Positions 22,982 through 31,457 of a stretch of DNA of 64,000 nucleotides are shown here, piece by piece; position 1 is the first letter of the stretch, and every line of letters begins with the position of its first letter. The position numbers were made by a program, and so were the translations under genes. The notes under the pieces are model-generated. The model did no database searches. It saw only the letters and a list, made by a program, of their open reading frames with translations, and had not been told where the DNA came from. This DNA comes from a virus. The stretch is from the IMG/VR virus record IMGVR_UViG_3300046791_000454, positions 1-64,000 of that record; one strand, given 5' to 3'.

Positions 22982-23124
22982 GCCGCGCGGCCCGCATCGC
23001 CGTGGTCGTGCTGATTGAGGCCGAGCTTGCGGCGGCAGACGACATGCCGGAAGAAGACTACGCCGCGGCACGGGCGTTGCTAAAGGAATTGGAAGAGACG
23101 AGCGAGACGGAGGAAGAGCGGTGA
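22978..23124 (+). CDS. 48-residue acidic hypothetical protein
   Basis: GTG at 22978 overlaps the upstream stop and TGA at 23122-23124 overlaps the next GTG. Sequence MSRAARIAVVVLIEAELAAA, then a very acidic helix ending LEETSETEEER. Called for the coupling on both sides. Confidence 0.5.
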   Translation: MSRAARIAVVVLIEAELAAADDMPEEDYAAARALLKELEETSETEEER

Positions 23125-23303
23125 ACCCCGACACAATGCTACGGATGACCGATGACGGCGACACGTTCGAGTGCACGTGGGCGAGCTTCGCGGAAGCGAA
23201 CGCGGATACGCCGAGCGTGGTTGCCGAGGTTGCAGCGCTGGCAGTCGGTGAGCGCGTGACGCTGGCCGGAGGCGGACTTGTGGAAGTGGAGCGCGTGTCG
23301 TGA
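23121..23303 (+). CDS. Small hypothetical protein
   Basis: GTG start at 23121 (GTGA); 60 residues, acidic, beta-rich towards the end (VGERVTLAGGGLVEVERVS). Coupled to both neighbours. No family recognised. Confidence 0.5.
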   Translation: MNPDTMLRMTDDGDTFECTWASFAEANADTPSVVAEVAALAVGERVTLAGGGLVEVERVS

Positions 23304-23752
23304 GCTACTGGAACGGTTTTAAGAACGCGCGTGTGAAGACGCCGGTCGCGACCTGGACTCGCTGGGACGTCTCTTGGTCCCCCTGGGGCCGCAACCCCGT
23401 CCGAGGCACGAACTACGTCCAGCTTGAGACGCTAGACGCGGTTGTCATCGGCCTCTACGACGTGAACGCGGATGGCGTACGCGTCGGGCGTCGACCTCGG
23501 CAGGTCGAGGTCTACGCCAAGACCAAGCGGAGTCCGAAGTGGCTCGGCTATGACACCAGCGCGCGACTCGCGGCGCTTTTCTACAACGTGCTTGCGCGTG
23601 AGGCAGGCTCGGACGACTACGGGCGGGTCGTCCGCTGGGGCGTCGGCATTGCCCCGAAGCACTACGACGACAGCAAGGCCATTCTCGCCTTCATCGCCAA
23701 GTTGGACGCCGCCGAGCGAGCGGCCAAGGAGCAGACCCGTGAAGCCGCTTAG
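23300..23752 (+). CDS. Hypothetical protein
   Basis: GTG at 23300 (GTGA); 150 residues, rich in Trp/Tyr/Arg (MSYWNGFKNARVKTPVATWT; RWDVSWSPWGRNPVRG), with a C-terminal helix. Longest product of this small-gene cluster. No family recognised. Confidence 0.6.
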   Translation: MSYWNGFKNARVKTPVATWTRWDVSWSPWGRNPVRGTNYVQLETLDAVVIGLYDVNADGVRVGRRPRQVEVYAKTKRSPKWLGYDTSARLAALFYNVLAREAGSDDYGRVVRWGVGIAPKHYDDSKAILAFIAKLDAAERAAKEQTREAA

Positions 23753-23939
23753 CATCGAGTACACCTTCCACGGCGGCCCCAACGAGGACGTGCTCGTGGA
23801 CCGCAAGCGGTGCCGCTCGGACGCCGCTGCCCGCCAGCACGCCGCGAAGCTGGCCGACCGCCTTGGCGGCTACATCTGCGTCAGTCGCAACGGGCGCCGC
23901 ATCGTGAGCGTGAACGAGAACTGGAGCGAGCCGTCATGA
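23739..23939 (+). CDS. Small basic hypothetical protein
   Basis: The GTG at 23739 overlaps the preceding gene by 14 bases but has a good AAGGAG eight bases upstream; 66 residues, starting MKPLSIEYTFHGGPNEDVLV, basic and mixed alpha/beta. Its end overlaps the next ATG. Confidence 0.5.
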   Translation: MKPLSIEYTFHGGPNEDVLVDRKRCRSDAAARQHAAKLADRLGGYICVSRNGRRIVSVNENWSEPS

Positions 23940-24280
23940 CCAAGACCAACCGAATCCCCGCCCGCCTCGACGCGGACCGCGCCGCGACGCCGAGGGCGCG
24001 CCTCATCCAGCGCCAACAGGTCCGCGACGGAGACACCATCTCGGCGACGAACGCGACGCACTACGAGGCGGAGGACGGGAGCCGGGTAGCGCTGGCGGAT
24101 GCTCTCGAGGCGGCCCGCTCAAGGCTCGCCTACGCCGACGACGCCTGGCCTGGGTCTCCGAGGGAGGTGCGCGCGGCACAGGCAGACGTGGACCGGCTGG
24201 AGGCCGAAGTGGAGGCGTTGCGCAAAGCGGCGCTGCCCGAGCCCCGCGACGGCGTGGACGACGAGCCCGGAGACGTCTGA
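23936..24280 (+). CDS. Hypothetical protein, end of plus-strand block
   Basis: ATG at 23936 (ATGA); 114 residues. Basic N-terminus, then an Ala/Glu/Arg coiled coil (RAAQADVDRLEAEVEALRKA) and an acidic tail. It ends 20 bases before a perfect bidirectional-looking hairpin that separates it from the convergent late operon. Confidence 0.6.
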   Translation: MTKTNRIPARLDADRAATPRARLIQRQQVRDGDTISATNATHYEAEDGSRVALADALEAARSRLAYADDAWPGSPREVRAAQADVDRLEAEVEALRKAALPEPRDGVDDEPGDV

Positions 24281-24300
24281 GCCAAGGCGCGAAAAGAGAA

Positions 24301-24330
24301 GAGCCCGTCTCCGGGCGTGGAGACGGGCTC
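24301..24330. terminator. Terminator between convergent early and late operons
   Basis: GAGCCCGTCTCC and GGAGACGGGCTC are perfect 12-base arms around GGGCGT. On the minus strand the stem is followed by TTCTCTTTT, so it mainly ends the late transcript; its position between convergent operons suggests use in both directions. Confidence 0.8.
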
Positions 24331-24352
24331 GAAGGTGAGACGGCGGGCGCGG

Positions 24353-24640
24353 CTAGAACGACGTTGCAGTCACCTGAAACGTGGCCTCGTCGACGGCAAC
24401 AACGGTGCCCGACGCGACCCACTTGACGCGCCACGTTCCCGCCGCACTCGGTGTGAGGTCGTAGTGGTACGCACCGGTGCTGTCCTTGACCATGGCGCTG
24501 GACCCGTAGGCCCACGTCGAGACGATCCCGTTGGGCGCCTTGGCTTGGAGCTCGACCGTCGTCGGGTCCGCTACGCCAACCGAGTCCGCGAACGTGCACG
24601 AGGAGCGGACACGCGATCCGAGCTTGACGCTTAGGGACAT
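24353..24640 (-). CDS. Small Ig-like hypothetical virion protein
   Basis: 95 residues, all-beta (MSLSVKLGSRVRSSCTFADS; GAYHYDLTPSAAGTWRVKWV) with the Y..D......GTW.V.W pattern of Ig-like or FixG-type beta-sandwich domains common in phage structural proteins. Last gene of the late transcript. Start 24640 lies one base before the end of the repeat-protein gene. Confidence 0.65.
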   Translation of the reverse strand: MSLSVKLGSRVRSSCTFADSVGVADPTTVELQAKAPNGIVSTWAYGSSAMVKDSTGAYHYDLTPSAAGTWRVKWVASGTVVAVDEATFQVTATSF

Positions 24641-24641
24641 A

Positions 24642-25799
24642 TCAACTCACGGCGGACAGGTGCGAGGTTGCGCGGCCGACTTGGGAGAGCGACGAGCGGG
24701 CGTTGCCGAGGGCGGAGAGGGAAGCGGCGGCGGAGCCGACGAGGGAGAACGAGAGCCGCGCGGTCGCGATGCGCGGCTCGAGCACGAGCAATCCGACTGC
24801 CGAGCTGGCGACCGCGAAGGTCGTCCCGATGCACGGGAGCATATGCGCTGCGCGGAGCGATGTCGCGTTCCCGGTCAGCTGGACGCTTCCCGTTGCGGTC
24901 GCCACACGGAGCTCGCGGGCAAGCGCTACGGCTTGGCCCGTGAGCGCGAACGTCCCGGTGCTTGCCTGAAGTGTTGCCCCGGTCTGGAGCGTCAGCGCAG
25001 CCGGTTCGCCAGTGAGTGCGAAGCTTCCAGCGCTGGCCGTGAGCCGGTGGGCCGCATCGAGCGAGGCCGGTTCGCCAGTGAGCGTTAAGGAGCCCGGGGT
25101 GGCCGTCAGGAGCCGGCTCGCGACGAGCCCGGCCGCCTGGCCTGTCATGGCGAAGGAGCCGGTTGCAGCGGCCTCCTGAACGCGGAGCGCGGCGTCCTGA
25201 CCCGTGAGCGCCAGGCTGCCCTGCGCAGCGCTCAGAAGGCGCGATGCCTTTGGAGCGGCAGCCACCCCTGTCAGGGCGAAGCTGGCCTGCGCGGCCGGCA
25301 TGGTGACCGCGAACGTCGCGGTCGAGCCCGTGAGCGCGAAGCTGCCTTGCGAGGCAGGCAGCGCGACCTGGAGCGCCGCCGCAACGCCCGTAAGCGTGAA
25401 GCTCGCTTGCGTCGTCGTGAGCAGGCGCGACGCCACCAGCGAAGCGGCGTTGCCCGTCAGTACGAACGAGCCGACCGCGGCAGATAGAGTGACGGCGTGC
25501 GAGAGGCTGGCGTTCTGCGCAGTGAGGGAGAACGTTGTAGCCGCTAGTGCAAGCGCATGCGCAGCCGCGAGCGTCGCGGGTTCGCCGGTCAACGCGAAGG
25601 CGCCGAGCGTGGTCGCGAGTGAGTACGCGGAAGCCGTCGGCGGCAGTGCGCCCGAGAACGAGCGCCACGCCACGACGTCAGGCCCCGCAACGAGCGGGGG
25701 GAAGGCGAATAGGCTGGCCTCGCGCGCGTCGTTGTAGGCTGCGACGTCGGGCGCGACGACCAGCGACGGGCGCGCTACGACGTCGGCCGCGGTCGCCAT
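24642..25799 (-). CDS. Tandem-repeat protein (about 14 x GSFALTG-type repeats)
   Basis: 385 residues. Apart from the first 60, the sequence consists of about 13-14 tandem units of roughly 21 residues built on GSFALTGxxAxL (GAFALTGEPATL, GSFVLTGNAASL, ASFTLTGVAAAL, GSLTLTGEPASL, GTFALTGQAVAL and so on), degenerating at both ends. The alternating polar/hydrophobic pattern with periodic Gly suggests a beta-solenoid or stacked beta-hairpins exposed on the particle. Short FxLTG-type repeats occur in other phage and bacterial surface proteins; the function is not known. It lies downstream of the lysis genes, with other small virion-like genes. Confidence 0.7.
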   Translation of the reverse strand: MATAADVVARPSLVVAPDVAAYNDAREASLFAFPPLVAGPDVVAWRSFSGALPPTASAYSLATTLGAFALTGEPATLAAAHALALAATTFSLTAQNASLSHAVTLSAAVGSFVLTGNAASLVASRLLTTTQASFTLTGVAAALQVALPASQGSFALTGSTATFAVTMPAAQASFALTGVAAAPKASRLLSAAQGSLALTGQDAALRVQEAAATGSFAMTGQAAGLVASRLLTATPGSLTLTGEPASLDAAHRLTASAGSFALTGEPAALTLQTGATLQASTGTFALTGQAVALARELRVATATGSVQLTGNATSLRAAHMLPCIGTTFAVASSAVGLLVLEPRIATARLSFSLVGSAAASLSALGNARSSLSQVGRATSHLSAVS

Positions 25800-25800
25800 C

Positions 25801-26304
25801 TTACGCCGGAACTAGCGTGTCCACACTCGCGCCGGCGATGTCAGGCGGACCCGTTCGGTGGACCGTCAGGAAGTGGGCCTCCGAGTAGGGTGACGTCGCG
25901 ATGAACGTGCCGCTGATGTCGCTCGTCACCTGAGAGACGAGCTCACCGGTGCTCACGCGGTAGCAGCGGACCGTGCAGTTCGCGGCTGCGCTCCCGTACT
26001 GGTCGCGCGTGACGCCGGCGAACGAGAGCCGCCCATTGCAGCCTGAGTTTGGCCAGACGCGTTGATAGTACGCCGCAGCCTTCACGTCTGAGACGCCTCC
26101 GGTGTCGAGCGTATAGCCCTGACCGGGCCACCAGTCGGTGCTCCAATCGTCGACGCCTAGAAAGTCGCTGTTAGCGAAGATGAGCCCGATAATAGGCGCC
26201 GGCTGAAACTCGTCCGCGCGGTCCCATTCGTCGTCAACGGCGCGGGAGTCGGACGCGAGAAGAAGTGGGACGCCGGTCGCAACCGACGAGACGAACCCGC
26301 TCAC
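25801..26304 (-). CDS. Hypothetical virion-associated protein
   Basis: 167 residues. A hydrophobic N-terminus (MSGFVSSVATGVPLLLASDS) is followed by Trp/Asp-rich sequence (FLGVDDWSTDWWPGQGYTLD). The C-terminal half reads like an Ig/CNA-B-type domain (YRVSTGELVSQVTSDISGTF). Coupled by ATGA to its neighbour upstream. Exact role unknown. Confidence 0.6.
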   Translation of the reverse strand: MSGFVSSVATGVPLLLASDSRAVDDEWDRADEFQPAPIIGLIFANSDFLGVDDWSTDWWPGQGYTLDTGGVSDVKAAAYYQRVWPNSGCNGRLSFAGVTRDQYGSAAANCTVRCYRVSTGELVSQVTSDISGTFIATSPYSEAHFLTVHRTGPPDIAGASVDTLVPA

Positions 26305-26564
26305 GGATCGCCCCGCTCGTGGCGCGCCAGATCGCCGAGCTCGCGGAGCCCGGCGCGCGGAACTACGTCGACGTCCCGAGATGGGACGACGATACCGGCG
26401 TCCGGAACCTGGCGCGTGATGGCGTCCTTTGCGTGATCAAGCATGCGCTTGGCCATCACCGCATCGCCGATGGTTCCGCCCACGGAGAGCATGCCGTTCG
26501 CGTGAAGGCGGACCGTGATCCAGGCCACGGCATCTTCGGGCTGCGGAGGAACTAGGCTACTCAT
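26301..26564 (-). CDS. Small hypothetical protein
   Basis: 87 residues: ITVRLHANGMLSVGGTIGDA suggests a beta-hairpin, followed by a helix (MAKRMLDHAKDAI) and a polar tail. It overlaps the upstream gene by eight bases. Unknown. Confidence 0.55.
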   Translation of the reverse strand: MSSLVPPQPEDAVAWITVRLHANGMLSVGGTIGDAVMAKRMLDHAKDAITRQVPDAGIVVPSRDVDVVPRAGLRELGDLARHERGDP

Positions 26565-26985
26565 CGATCGCGCAATTCAAATCGAGCGCGACGCTCGCGG
26601 TCACGTTGAACACGACCAGGCTCGCCGAAACGGGGACGACGAGACCGCGGGGGAACGTGAAGATCATGCCGACGCCGACCGTCGCCGCGCTGTTCCAGCG
26701 ACGATGGTAGTTCGTGGGCGCAGTGGGGGACGTACCCCACGTGAGCGACGCGGTTGTCACGCACGCCGGGTCGCCTGAGTTGTCGCGCTGAAACGTCGAC
26801 GTCGTACCTGGAGTGACCCCTTGCGCGGCAGGCCGACCGATCCCGAACGAGCTCGCCGTGCCAGTGACCTGCACGAGGGACAGTTCCAGGACGCGAGCGA
26901 CGACGCCGGCCGTCGTTCGAAGTTCCCAGTTGGCATTGCTGATCGTGACGTTCGACGTGCGGAGTGCGATAGATGCGAGGCTCAT
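26557..26985 (-). CDS. Putative virion protein
   Basis: 142 residues, beta-rich (MSLASIALRTSNVTISNANW; IFTFPRGLVVPVSASLVVFN). The size and pattern resemble small decoration or fibre-associated proteins paired with the protein encoded immediately upstream (26995-27408). No family assigned. Confidence 0.6.
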   Translation of the reverse strand: MSLASIALRTSNVTISNANWELRTTAGVVARVLELSLVQVTGTASSFGIGRPAAQGVTPGTTSTFQRDNSGDPACVTTASLTWGTSPTAPTNYHRRWNSAATVGVGMIFTFPRGLVVPVSASLVVFNVTASVALDLNCAIDE

Positions 26986-26994
26986 GGTGTTCCT

Positions 26995-27408
26995 TTAGGC
27001 CAGCTGGAGCACGCCGTTGGCGGCGTCGAAGTCGATGAGGATAGACTCTCCGTTGTTCAGCGTGAGATCGGAGCCGTAATCGTACCAGCCGATGAGCTCC
27101 TTGTTCGTCGCCGTATCGTTGTAGATCACGATGTACCGAAACGCGGCAACGGTGCCCGAGGCCGTGAGTGTGAGGTCTTGAAGCACCAGCTTGTAGGTGC
27201 CGCTCGTCTGCGACGAGCTCGTGGTCGTGATGGCGCGCGCGCTGAGATTCGTGTACGCAATCTCGGTCAGATTCGAGAGCTGCGTATTCGACGCAACGGG
27301 CGCGTTCGCCGCAGCCGTGAGCGCCACCTTGAGCGCGTCGCTTCCGAGGTTGTGGACCTTCTCGGCGACGGCCTCGACGAAGCTGTTGAATTTATTAAAC
27401 GATGCCAT
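26995..27408 (-). CDS. Putative virion protein (widespread phage family)
   Basis: 137 residues, with AAGGAAG eight bases before the ATG. It begins MASFNKFNSFVEAVAEKVHN, followed by LGSDALKVALTAAANAPVAS. I recognise this opening from small phage proteins encoded near tail or head genes, generally beta-rich and of unknown role. It is the first gene after the terminator at 27475-27507, so it probably has its own promoter in the 66-base gap. Confidence 0.65.
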   Translation of the reverse strand: MASFNKFNSFVEAVAEKVHNLGSDALKVALTAAANAPVASNTQLSNLTEIAYTNLSARAITTTSSSQTSGTYKLVLQDLTLTASGTVAAFRYIVIYNDTATNKELIGWYDYGSDLTLNNGESILIDFDAANGVLQLA

Positions 27409-27474
27409 TGGGCGCTTCCTTACACGGCAAAACGGACCGCCTTTTGAGGCGCCGCCCTACAGGTTGATCTGGGC

Positions 27475-27507
27475 AAAAAAAGGCGCCGCTCAATGCGGCG
27501 GGCGCCT
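27475..27507 (-). terminator. Intrinsic terminator after lysis genes
   Basis: In the minus direction AGGCGCC and GGCGCCT flank a GC-rich inner stem (27481-27507) and are followed by a T7 tract (complement of 27475-27481). It begins at the TGA of the gene ending at 27507. A textbook rho-independent terminator dividing the late operon from the last minor genes. Confidence 0.85.
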
Positions 27508-27785
27508 CAGAGGGGCATCGTTGGCGTGCGCTCCAGGATGGCCATCAGCGCCTCCGCCTCATCGGGCCGCTCAGCCCAGGCGCGCTTGGCGATTCTGGAG
27601 ACCAGCGCCGCCCGAGCGGGCAGCGGGTGATGCGTCGTCGCGGCGTAGGCGACCGAGACCTCGAGGGGCAGCGCGTCGACGTCCACCGCGTTCAGCGCGG
27701 CGGCGAGGTCGTCCAGGCGGCCGTCCCGCTGGAGCGCGTCGGTCAGCTCGAGAGCCTCCTGAACGAGCGCCAGAACGTCGGTCAA
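27507..27785 (-). CDS. Small helical hypothetical protein
   Basis: 92 residues from TTG 27785, chosen because it overlaps the transglycosylase stop (TTGA) and no better start is in frame. Leu/Ala/Asp-rich helices (TDVLALVQEALELTDALQRD; LDDLAAALNAVDVDALPLEV). Last gene before the terminator. Could be an accessory of the lysis group; no motif. Confidence 0.5.
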   Translation of the reverse strand: MTDVLALVQEALELTDALQRDGRLDDLAAALNAVDVDALPLEVSVAYAATTHHPLPARAALVSRIAKRAWAERPDEAEALMAILERTPTMPL

Positions 27786-28351
27786 GGGGCGCCCCGACGC
27801 ATCTTGCCTGCGCGGTCGAGCCACTTGCGCACCTCGGCGAGGCGGACGCGCGACGCTTCGAGCGCCTCGGGGTCGTCGCACCCGGCGCCATGCCACAACG
27901 CGAACGGCGCCTCGGGGCAGGTGACCATCGAGCCCCGCAGCCGGCGCAGCCCGGTGCGGAAGACTTCGGCCCTCGAGCCGACGAGCCGCTCCCGTTCCTC
28001 GGGGCTCTGCGCGTGCAGCTGAATCAATCCGATAGCCAGCCCGTTGTCGCACCGCCACGGCTCAAGCCTCTTGGCTGCGTCGAGGCACGCGAAGCTGTCC
28101 ACGTCGAGCGAGTAGTCCGACTCGACGCGACTCAGCGCCAGTAGGACCAACGCACTGCCGGCGGTCGTGTAGCCTGGCAGTCGCGCTGCGTCGGGTTCGT
28201 GGGCGACGAACCAGGCCGTACGCGCGATGTCCTTGAGACGGGTCCGGCGTTCGTCGACCGACTCGACGGCGTTGCCCGGCTGCGGGCGCAGCGCGAGCTC
28301 GGGCGGGGCGGCCGCGAGCACGAGGGCGATGAGCGCTTCGAGCATCGTCAC
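27782..28351 (-). CDS. Exported lysozyme-like transglycosylase
   Basis: 189 residues from GTG 28351 (GTGA overlap; ATG at 28345 possible). An N-terminal signal-like hydrophobic stretch (MLEALIALVLAAAPPELA) is followed by a lysozyme-like fold: LVLLALSRVESDYSLDV with Glu77 as catalytic acid, and CDNGLAIGLIQLH, the G..G..Q segment of SLT-type lytic transglycosylases. It would cut glycan strands in the periplasm. A second muralytic gene besides the GH25 endolysin at 30010. Confidence 0.7.
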   Translation of the reverse strand: MTMLEALIALVLAAAPPELALRPQPGNAVESVDERRTRLKDIARTAWFVAHEPDAARLPGYTTAGSALVLLALSRVESDYSLDVDSFACLDAAKRLEPWRCDNGLAIGLIQLHAQSPEERERLVGSRAEVFRTGLRRLRGSMVTCPEAPFALWHGAGCDDPEALEASRVRLAEVRKWLDRAGKMRRGAP

Positions 28352-29703
28352 AGCGGCCTCTGGAACTGCACGGCGTACAGGCTGGAGCACTCTTCCGCAC
28401 CCGTGTTCGACCCGCACAAGTACGCCGTCGCCGGCAGCGAGATGGCCGCCGCAGCCGCTGCCGACGCAACGCCGTTGCCCGCCGTCGCTCCCAGGACCTC
28501 GAGGACCTGCTCGCGCGGCGTGTGCCGCGCCCGGATGCAGAGCGGCGTCTCACGGCTCCAGGTGAGCGCCGAGCTCACGGTGTTGTTGGCGCCGCCGAGT
28601 CGGAGCACGAGCTTCGAGTCGGCCTGCCTCAGGAAGAGGCGGTTGTTGGCGTCGAAGTAGAGCAGGTTGTGGTCCGAGCCCTGCTCGGCCGTCGCGTAGT
28701 GCGGAGCGAACACCTTCAACATGTCGAAATAGCCGCCGGGGGCGATGATCGACGGCGAGGAGAGGGAGAGGACGTCGGCTGCGCGCGAGGCGGCCGCGCC
28801 CGTCGTGGGGATGGCGCTGGTCGGGTACTTGCCATCTTCGATCTGCACCCACGCCGCGTCGACCTTGCCCTGCGCAGTGGCGAAGGCATCGCAGGGAATG
28901 ACGCTCACGTTCGCACCAGTGGCCGTGTAATTCGCAACGTTGTCTCCGCGGTGCCACAGGCTCAGGTAGACGATGCCGCCCGTGTTCATGGTGCCCGTGC
29001 CGCCCGAGCATCCCGTGAATGTCGTGCTCGTCTTGCCCGTGTAGGCAACCGTCTGCACGCCCGCCCCAGTCGTGACGTTCAGCGTGCCCGAGGCCGGGAA
29101 GGCCGCCGTGTCCGCGACGCTGATGGTCGTTTGCGGCAGGTTCAGGCCGTCCGACGCGGCCGCGATGGTCGTCTGCACGTCGGTGTCGGCGATCCTCTGC
29201 CCGCTGTTCGAGTTGACCGAGCTCTGCGTCGCTGCACCCGACGTGATGACGCCGTTCGTGAGCCACGCCGACATACACCCAGGCTGCCCAATCGTGGCGC
29301 CGGTCCAAGCCGTGAAGACGAACCCCAGGTTCACGGCGTCGGCGTCCGCAACCCTTGTGGCCTCGGTGGCGCCACTCGGCCCCGCGACATGTGTGACGGT
29401 AGCGTTTGAGGTTGTCCACGTGAACGCGTCGCTAAGCGGATTGCGGTTCGTCGCAGCACGCTCGACGGATAGACCCCAGACGGCGCCGTTCACGCTCCGA
29501 GCTCGAGCAGCGTTCGCGCCGAAGCCGGTGCGCAGCGTCTGGGCCGAGGTCTGCGACGTGCGGCCCGTCGTCGCGCAGGTGATGGCCACGCCGCTCGGCA
29601 AGTTGAACCCGTCGGCGCCAGGGTCGCCCGCGAAGAACGCGGACATGAGAACCCGGCGACGCCGCTGGGCGAAGAACCGCGCGGTTTCCTCGTCGACGCG
29701 CAC
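28348..29703 (-). CDS. Putative tail/fibre protein with lectin-like region
   Basis: 451 residues from GTG 29703 (TAGTG overlap). A basic start, then SVNGAVWGLSVERAATNRNP (about 71-90), the Y/W-G...ER..TN pattern common in phage tail proteins with a carbohydrate-binding-like beta-sandwich. Middle: beta-rich IgG-like sequence (LPQTTISVADTAAFPASGTL). C-terminus: LYAVQFQRPL. A surface-recognition protein is the best guess. Confidence 0.65.
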   Translation of the reverse strand: MRVDEETARFFAQRRRRVLMSAFFAGDPGADGFNLPSGVAITCATTGRTSQTSAQTLRTGFGANAARARSVNGAVWGLSVERAATNRNPLSDAFTWTTSNATVTHVAGPSGATEATRVADADAVNLGFVFTAWTGATIGQPGCMSAWLTNGVITSGAATQSSVNSNSGQRIADTDVQTTIAAASDGLNLPQTTISVADTAAFPASGTLNVTTGAGVQTVAYTGKTSTTFTGCSGGTGTMNTGGIVYLSLWHRGDNVANYTATGANVSVIPCDAFATAQGKVDAAWVQIEDGKYPTSAIPTTGAAASRAADVLSLSSPSIIAPGGYFDMLKVFAPHYATAEQGSDHNLLYFDANNRLFLRQADSKLVLRLGGANNTVSSALTWSRETPLCIRARHTPREQVLEVLGATAGNGVASAAAAAAISLPATAYLCGSNTGAEECSSLYAVQFQRPL

Positions 29704-29999
29704 TAGCTCTGCTCACTCCACCCAACGCCCACGCAGGTGATAGCCCCCGAACCGGCCACGGTTCGATTCACCCGGAGCAGCTGCGTGTTGTTGGGAACCT
29801 CGACCTGTTGGTCTGCGGTAAGCGAGCCGGTGCACGCATTGAAGTTCGTCTTGTCGATCGAAGATTCGATTACGACGGTCGCGCTCGCCGCGCCGATGCC
29901 GATGAACTGGAACCACATGCCTACGTAGGTGCTGCAATCGACTGCCGCGCCGGTAGCGGCGCCGGCAGGCACTAGAAGCGTGATGGTGTCTTTTCTCAA
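29703..29999 (-). CDS. Small hypothetical virion-like protein
   Basis: 98 residues starting at TTG 29999, preceded by GAGGAG at a good distance. Beta-rich (RKDTITLLVPAGAATGAAVD; MWFQFIGIGAASATVVIESS), resembling small fibre or decoration proteins. No family assigned. Confidence 0.55.
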   Translation of the reverse strand: MRKDTITLLVPAGAATGAAVDCSTYVGMWFQFIGIGAASATVVIESSIDKTNFNACTGSLTADQQVEVPNNTQLLRVNRTVAGSGAITCVGVGWSEQS

Positions 30000-30009
30000 T
30001 GTGGTCTCC

Positions 30010-31170
30010 TCAGGCCGCCGCAGGCGACGGGTCAGTGTCCGGTTCGAGACTGGTAAGCGCCGCCCGAATGGCGGCTCGCGTTTTGGGACCGACCACCGCG
30101 TCCGGCGTGAGCCCATGACGCTTCTGGAACGCGACAACGGCGGCCGTGGTTGCAGGCCCAGGAAGCCCGTCCTCGGCAAGCGGCGGGCGTGCGCCGATGA
30201 TGTTGAGCGCTCGTTGGCACCCGAGCAGCGTCGAGAGGTCGACGTGTGTCCGCGCGTGTGGCAGCGCCGCACCTGAGCACCAGGCGAGGAGGTCGACCGC
30301 AGAGCCAGCGAAGCGGTTGGCGTCGGCGTGGCCCGGGTAGCCGGAGACCGAGGCCGAGTCGGTCCACTGCCAGAAGGCCCAGCTGGGCCAATCGCTCGGC
30401 GTGAGCGGTGAGCCAGTAGTGTAATGGGCAAGCCACAAGTCGCAGCGTCGGGCCGCCTCCGCACGCTCCGCGCGAGGCAATAGGGACCAGAACCCTGGCG
30501 CCGTGTAGAGCAGCGGCCGGCGGGGCATCAAGAGCTCGCCGAGCTCCTCGACGGCCGTGAGCACGAGATCGCCGAACGCTCCGGCATCGAGGCCGCCGAG
30601 CGCCGACGTGGACGACTGCCATTCGACGTCGACCGCGAGGGGGAGGTCGACAGTGCCCGCGCGGTCAACGACCTCGACGAATCGCCGCATCTGCGCGCGA
30701 GGATCGGTCGTGCGTAGGAAGTGGTAGGCGCCGGTGAGGAGCGCCGCGTCCTTCGCACGCGCAATGTGCTCGCCGAAGGCGGAGTCCGTGAGCGTCATCC
30801 CCTCACTCGCTTTGGCGATGACGAACGTGTTGCCCGCCGCGGCGATGCGTTCGAGGTCGGCACCGCGCTGGTAGCTCGAGAGATCGACGCCCTTGGCCTG
30901 AGGTCGAGCTGGGCTGTAGTCCGCGTCGAACGGAGCAACCGGCGGCAGGCTCGTCGCGACGTAGAGGTTCGTGCCGAGGATGTGGACGCCAGTCTGCCCG
31001 GTGCGGCCGATGGTGTCGTGCCAGGTCACGCGCGCGGTCACGTATAGCGGCCCGAACTGCCGGTGCTCCTCGTAGCCGACGTGACGCTTACTCTTGTCGT
31101 ATTCGATCGACTCGGCCCACGCGGTCATCGCGGGCGTCACCTCGGAGTCGCGCATCGGGCGGTCGCTCAT
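30010..31170 (-). CDS. Endolysin: GH25 muramidase with peptidoglycan-binding domain
   Basis: 386 residues. Residues 1-90 are an unassigned extension (VTARVTWHDTIGRTGQTGVH). The GH25 domain runs from about 93 to 290: KGVDLSSYQ with Asp96, FVIAKASEG, GAYHFLRT, and LAVDVEW with Asp181 and Glu183 as the catalytic pair. A PG_binding_1 repeat follows (about 315-375: DGLPGPATTAAVVAFQKRHG). The enzyme cleaves beta-1,4 bonds between MurNAc and GlcNAc. There is no signal peptide, so release through a holin is expected; a holin-like gene lies at 32107. Confidence 0.9.
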   Translation of the reverse strand: MSDRPMRDSEVTPAMTAWAESIEYDKSKRHVGYEEHRQFGPLYVTARVTWHDTIGRTGQTGVHILGTNLYVATSLPPVAPFDADYSPARPQAKGVDLSSYQRGADLERIAAAGNTFVIAKASEGMTLTDSAFGEHIARAKDAALLTGAYHFLRTTDPRAQMRRFVEVVDRAGTVDLPLAVDVEWQSSTSALGGLDAGAFGDLVLTAVEELGELLMPRRPLLYTAPGFWSLLPRAERAEAARRCDLWLAHYTTGSPLTPSDWPSWAFWQWTDSASVSGYPGHADANRFAGSAVDLLAWCSGAALPHARTHVDLSTLLGCQRALNIIGARPPLAEDGLPGPATTAAVVAFQKRHGLTPDAVVGPKTRAAIRAALTSLEPDTDPSPAAA

Positions 31171-31457
31171 GCATCCTCAAACTTGCTTCGCCAGATTAGG
31201 AGGTCGCGAATGGCCTGGGTGCGGTCGCCGTACAGAAGCTCGGACCGAACGCGGTCGCCCTCGCGGCGATGCTCCATGGGGCAGCGCGCGAGGCTCTCAT
31301 CGACAAGGCCTAAGATGGCGTCGTCGGACATCTTCCTGACGGTGGAAGACGATCCCGGTCGCATCGTTGGAGTCTTGCGGCACGCGCACGGCTCCGCAAT
31401 CGAGTATGGTGAGCCGCAGCGATTACAATACACCGTTTGAGCTCCCCGCTGTGTCAC
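31167..31457 (-). CDS. Small zinc-ribbon-like protein
   Basis: 96 residues from GTG 31457 (GTGA overlap); a second GTG at 31433 with GGGGAG eight bases before it is an alternative. YCNRCGSPYSIAEPCAC (9-25) gives a four-Cys zinc knuckle; the rest is charged and helical (LLYGDRTQAIRDLLIWRSKF). It sits between the peptidase and endolysin genes. Confidence 0.55.
   Translation of the reverse strand: MTQRGAQTVYCNRCGSPYSIAEPCACRKTPTMRPGSSSTVRKMSDDAILGLVDESLARCPMEHRREGDRVRSELLYGDRTQAIRDLLIWRSKFEDA

Noticed and set aside
24642-25799. 63-base periodic repeats considered as iterons or an origin
   Set aside because: They follow the protein repeat in frame with degenerate third positions and no AT-rich neighbour.
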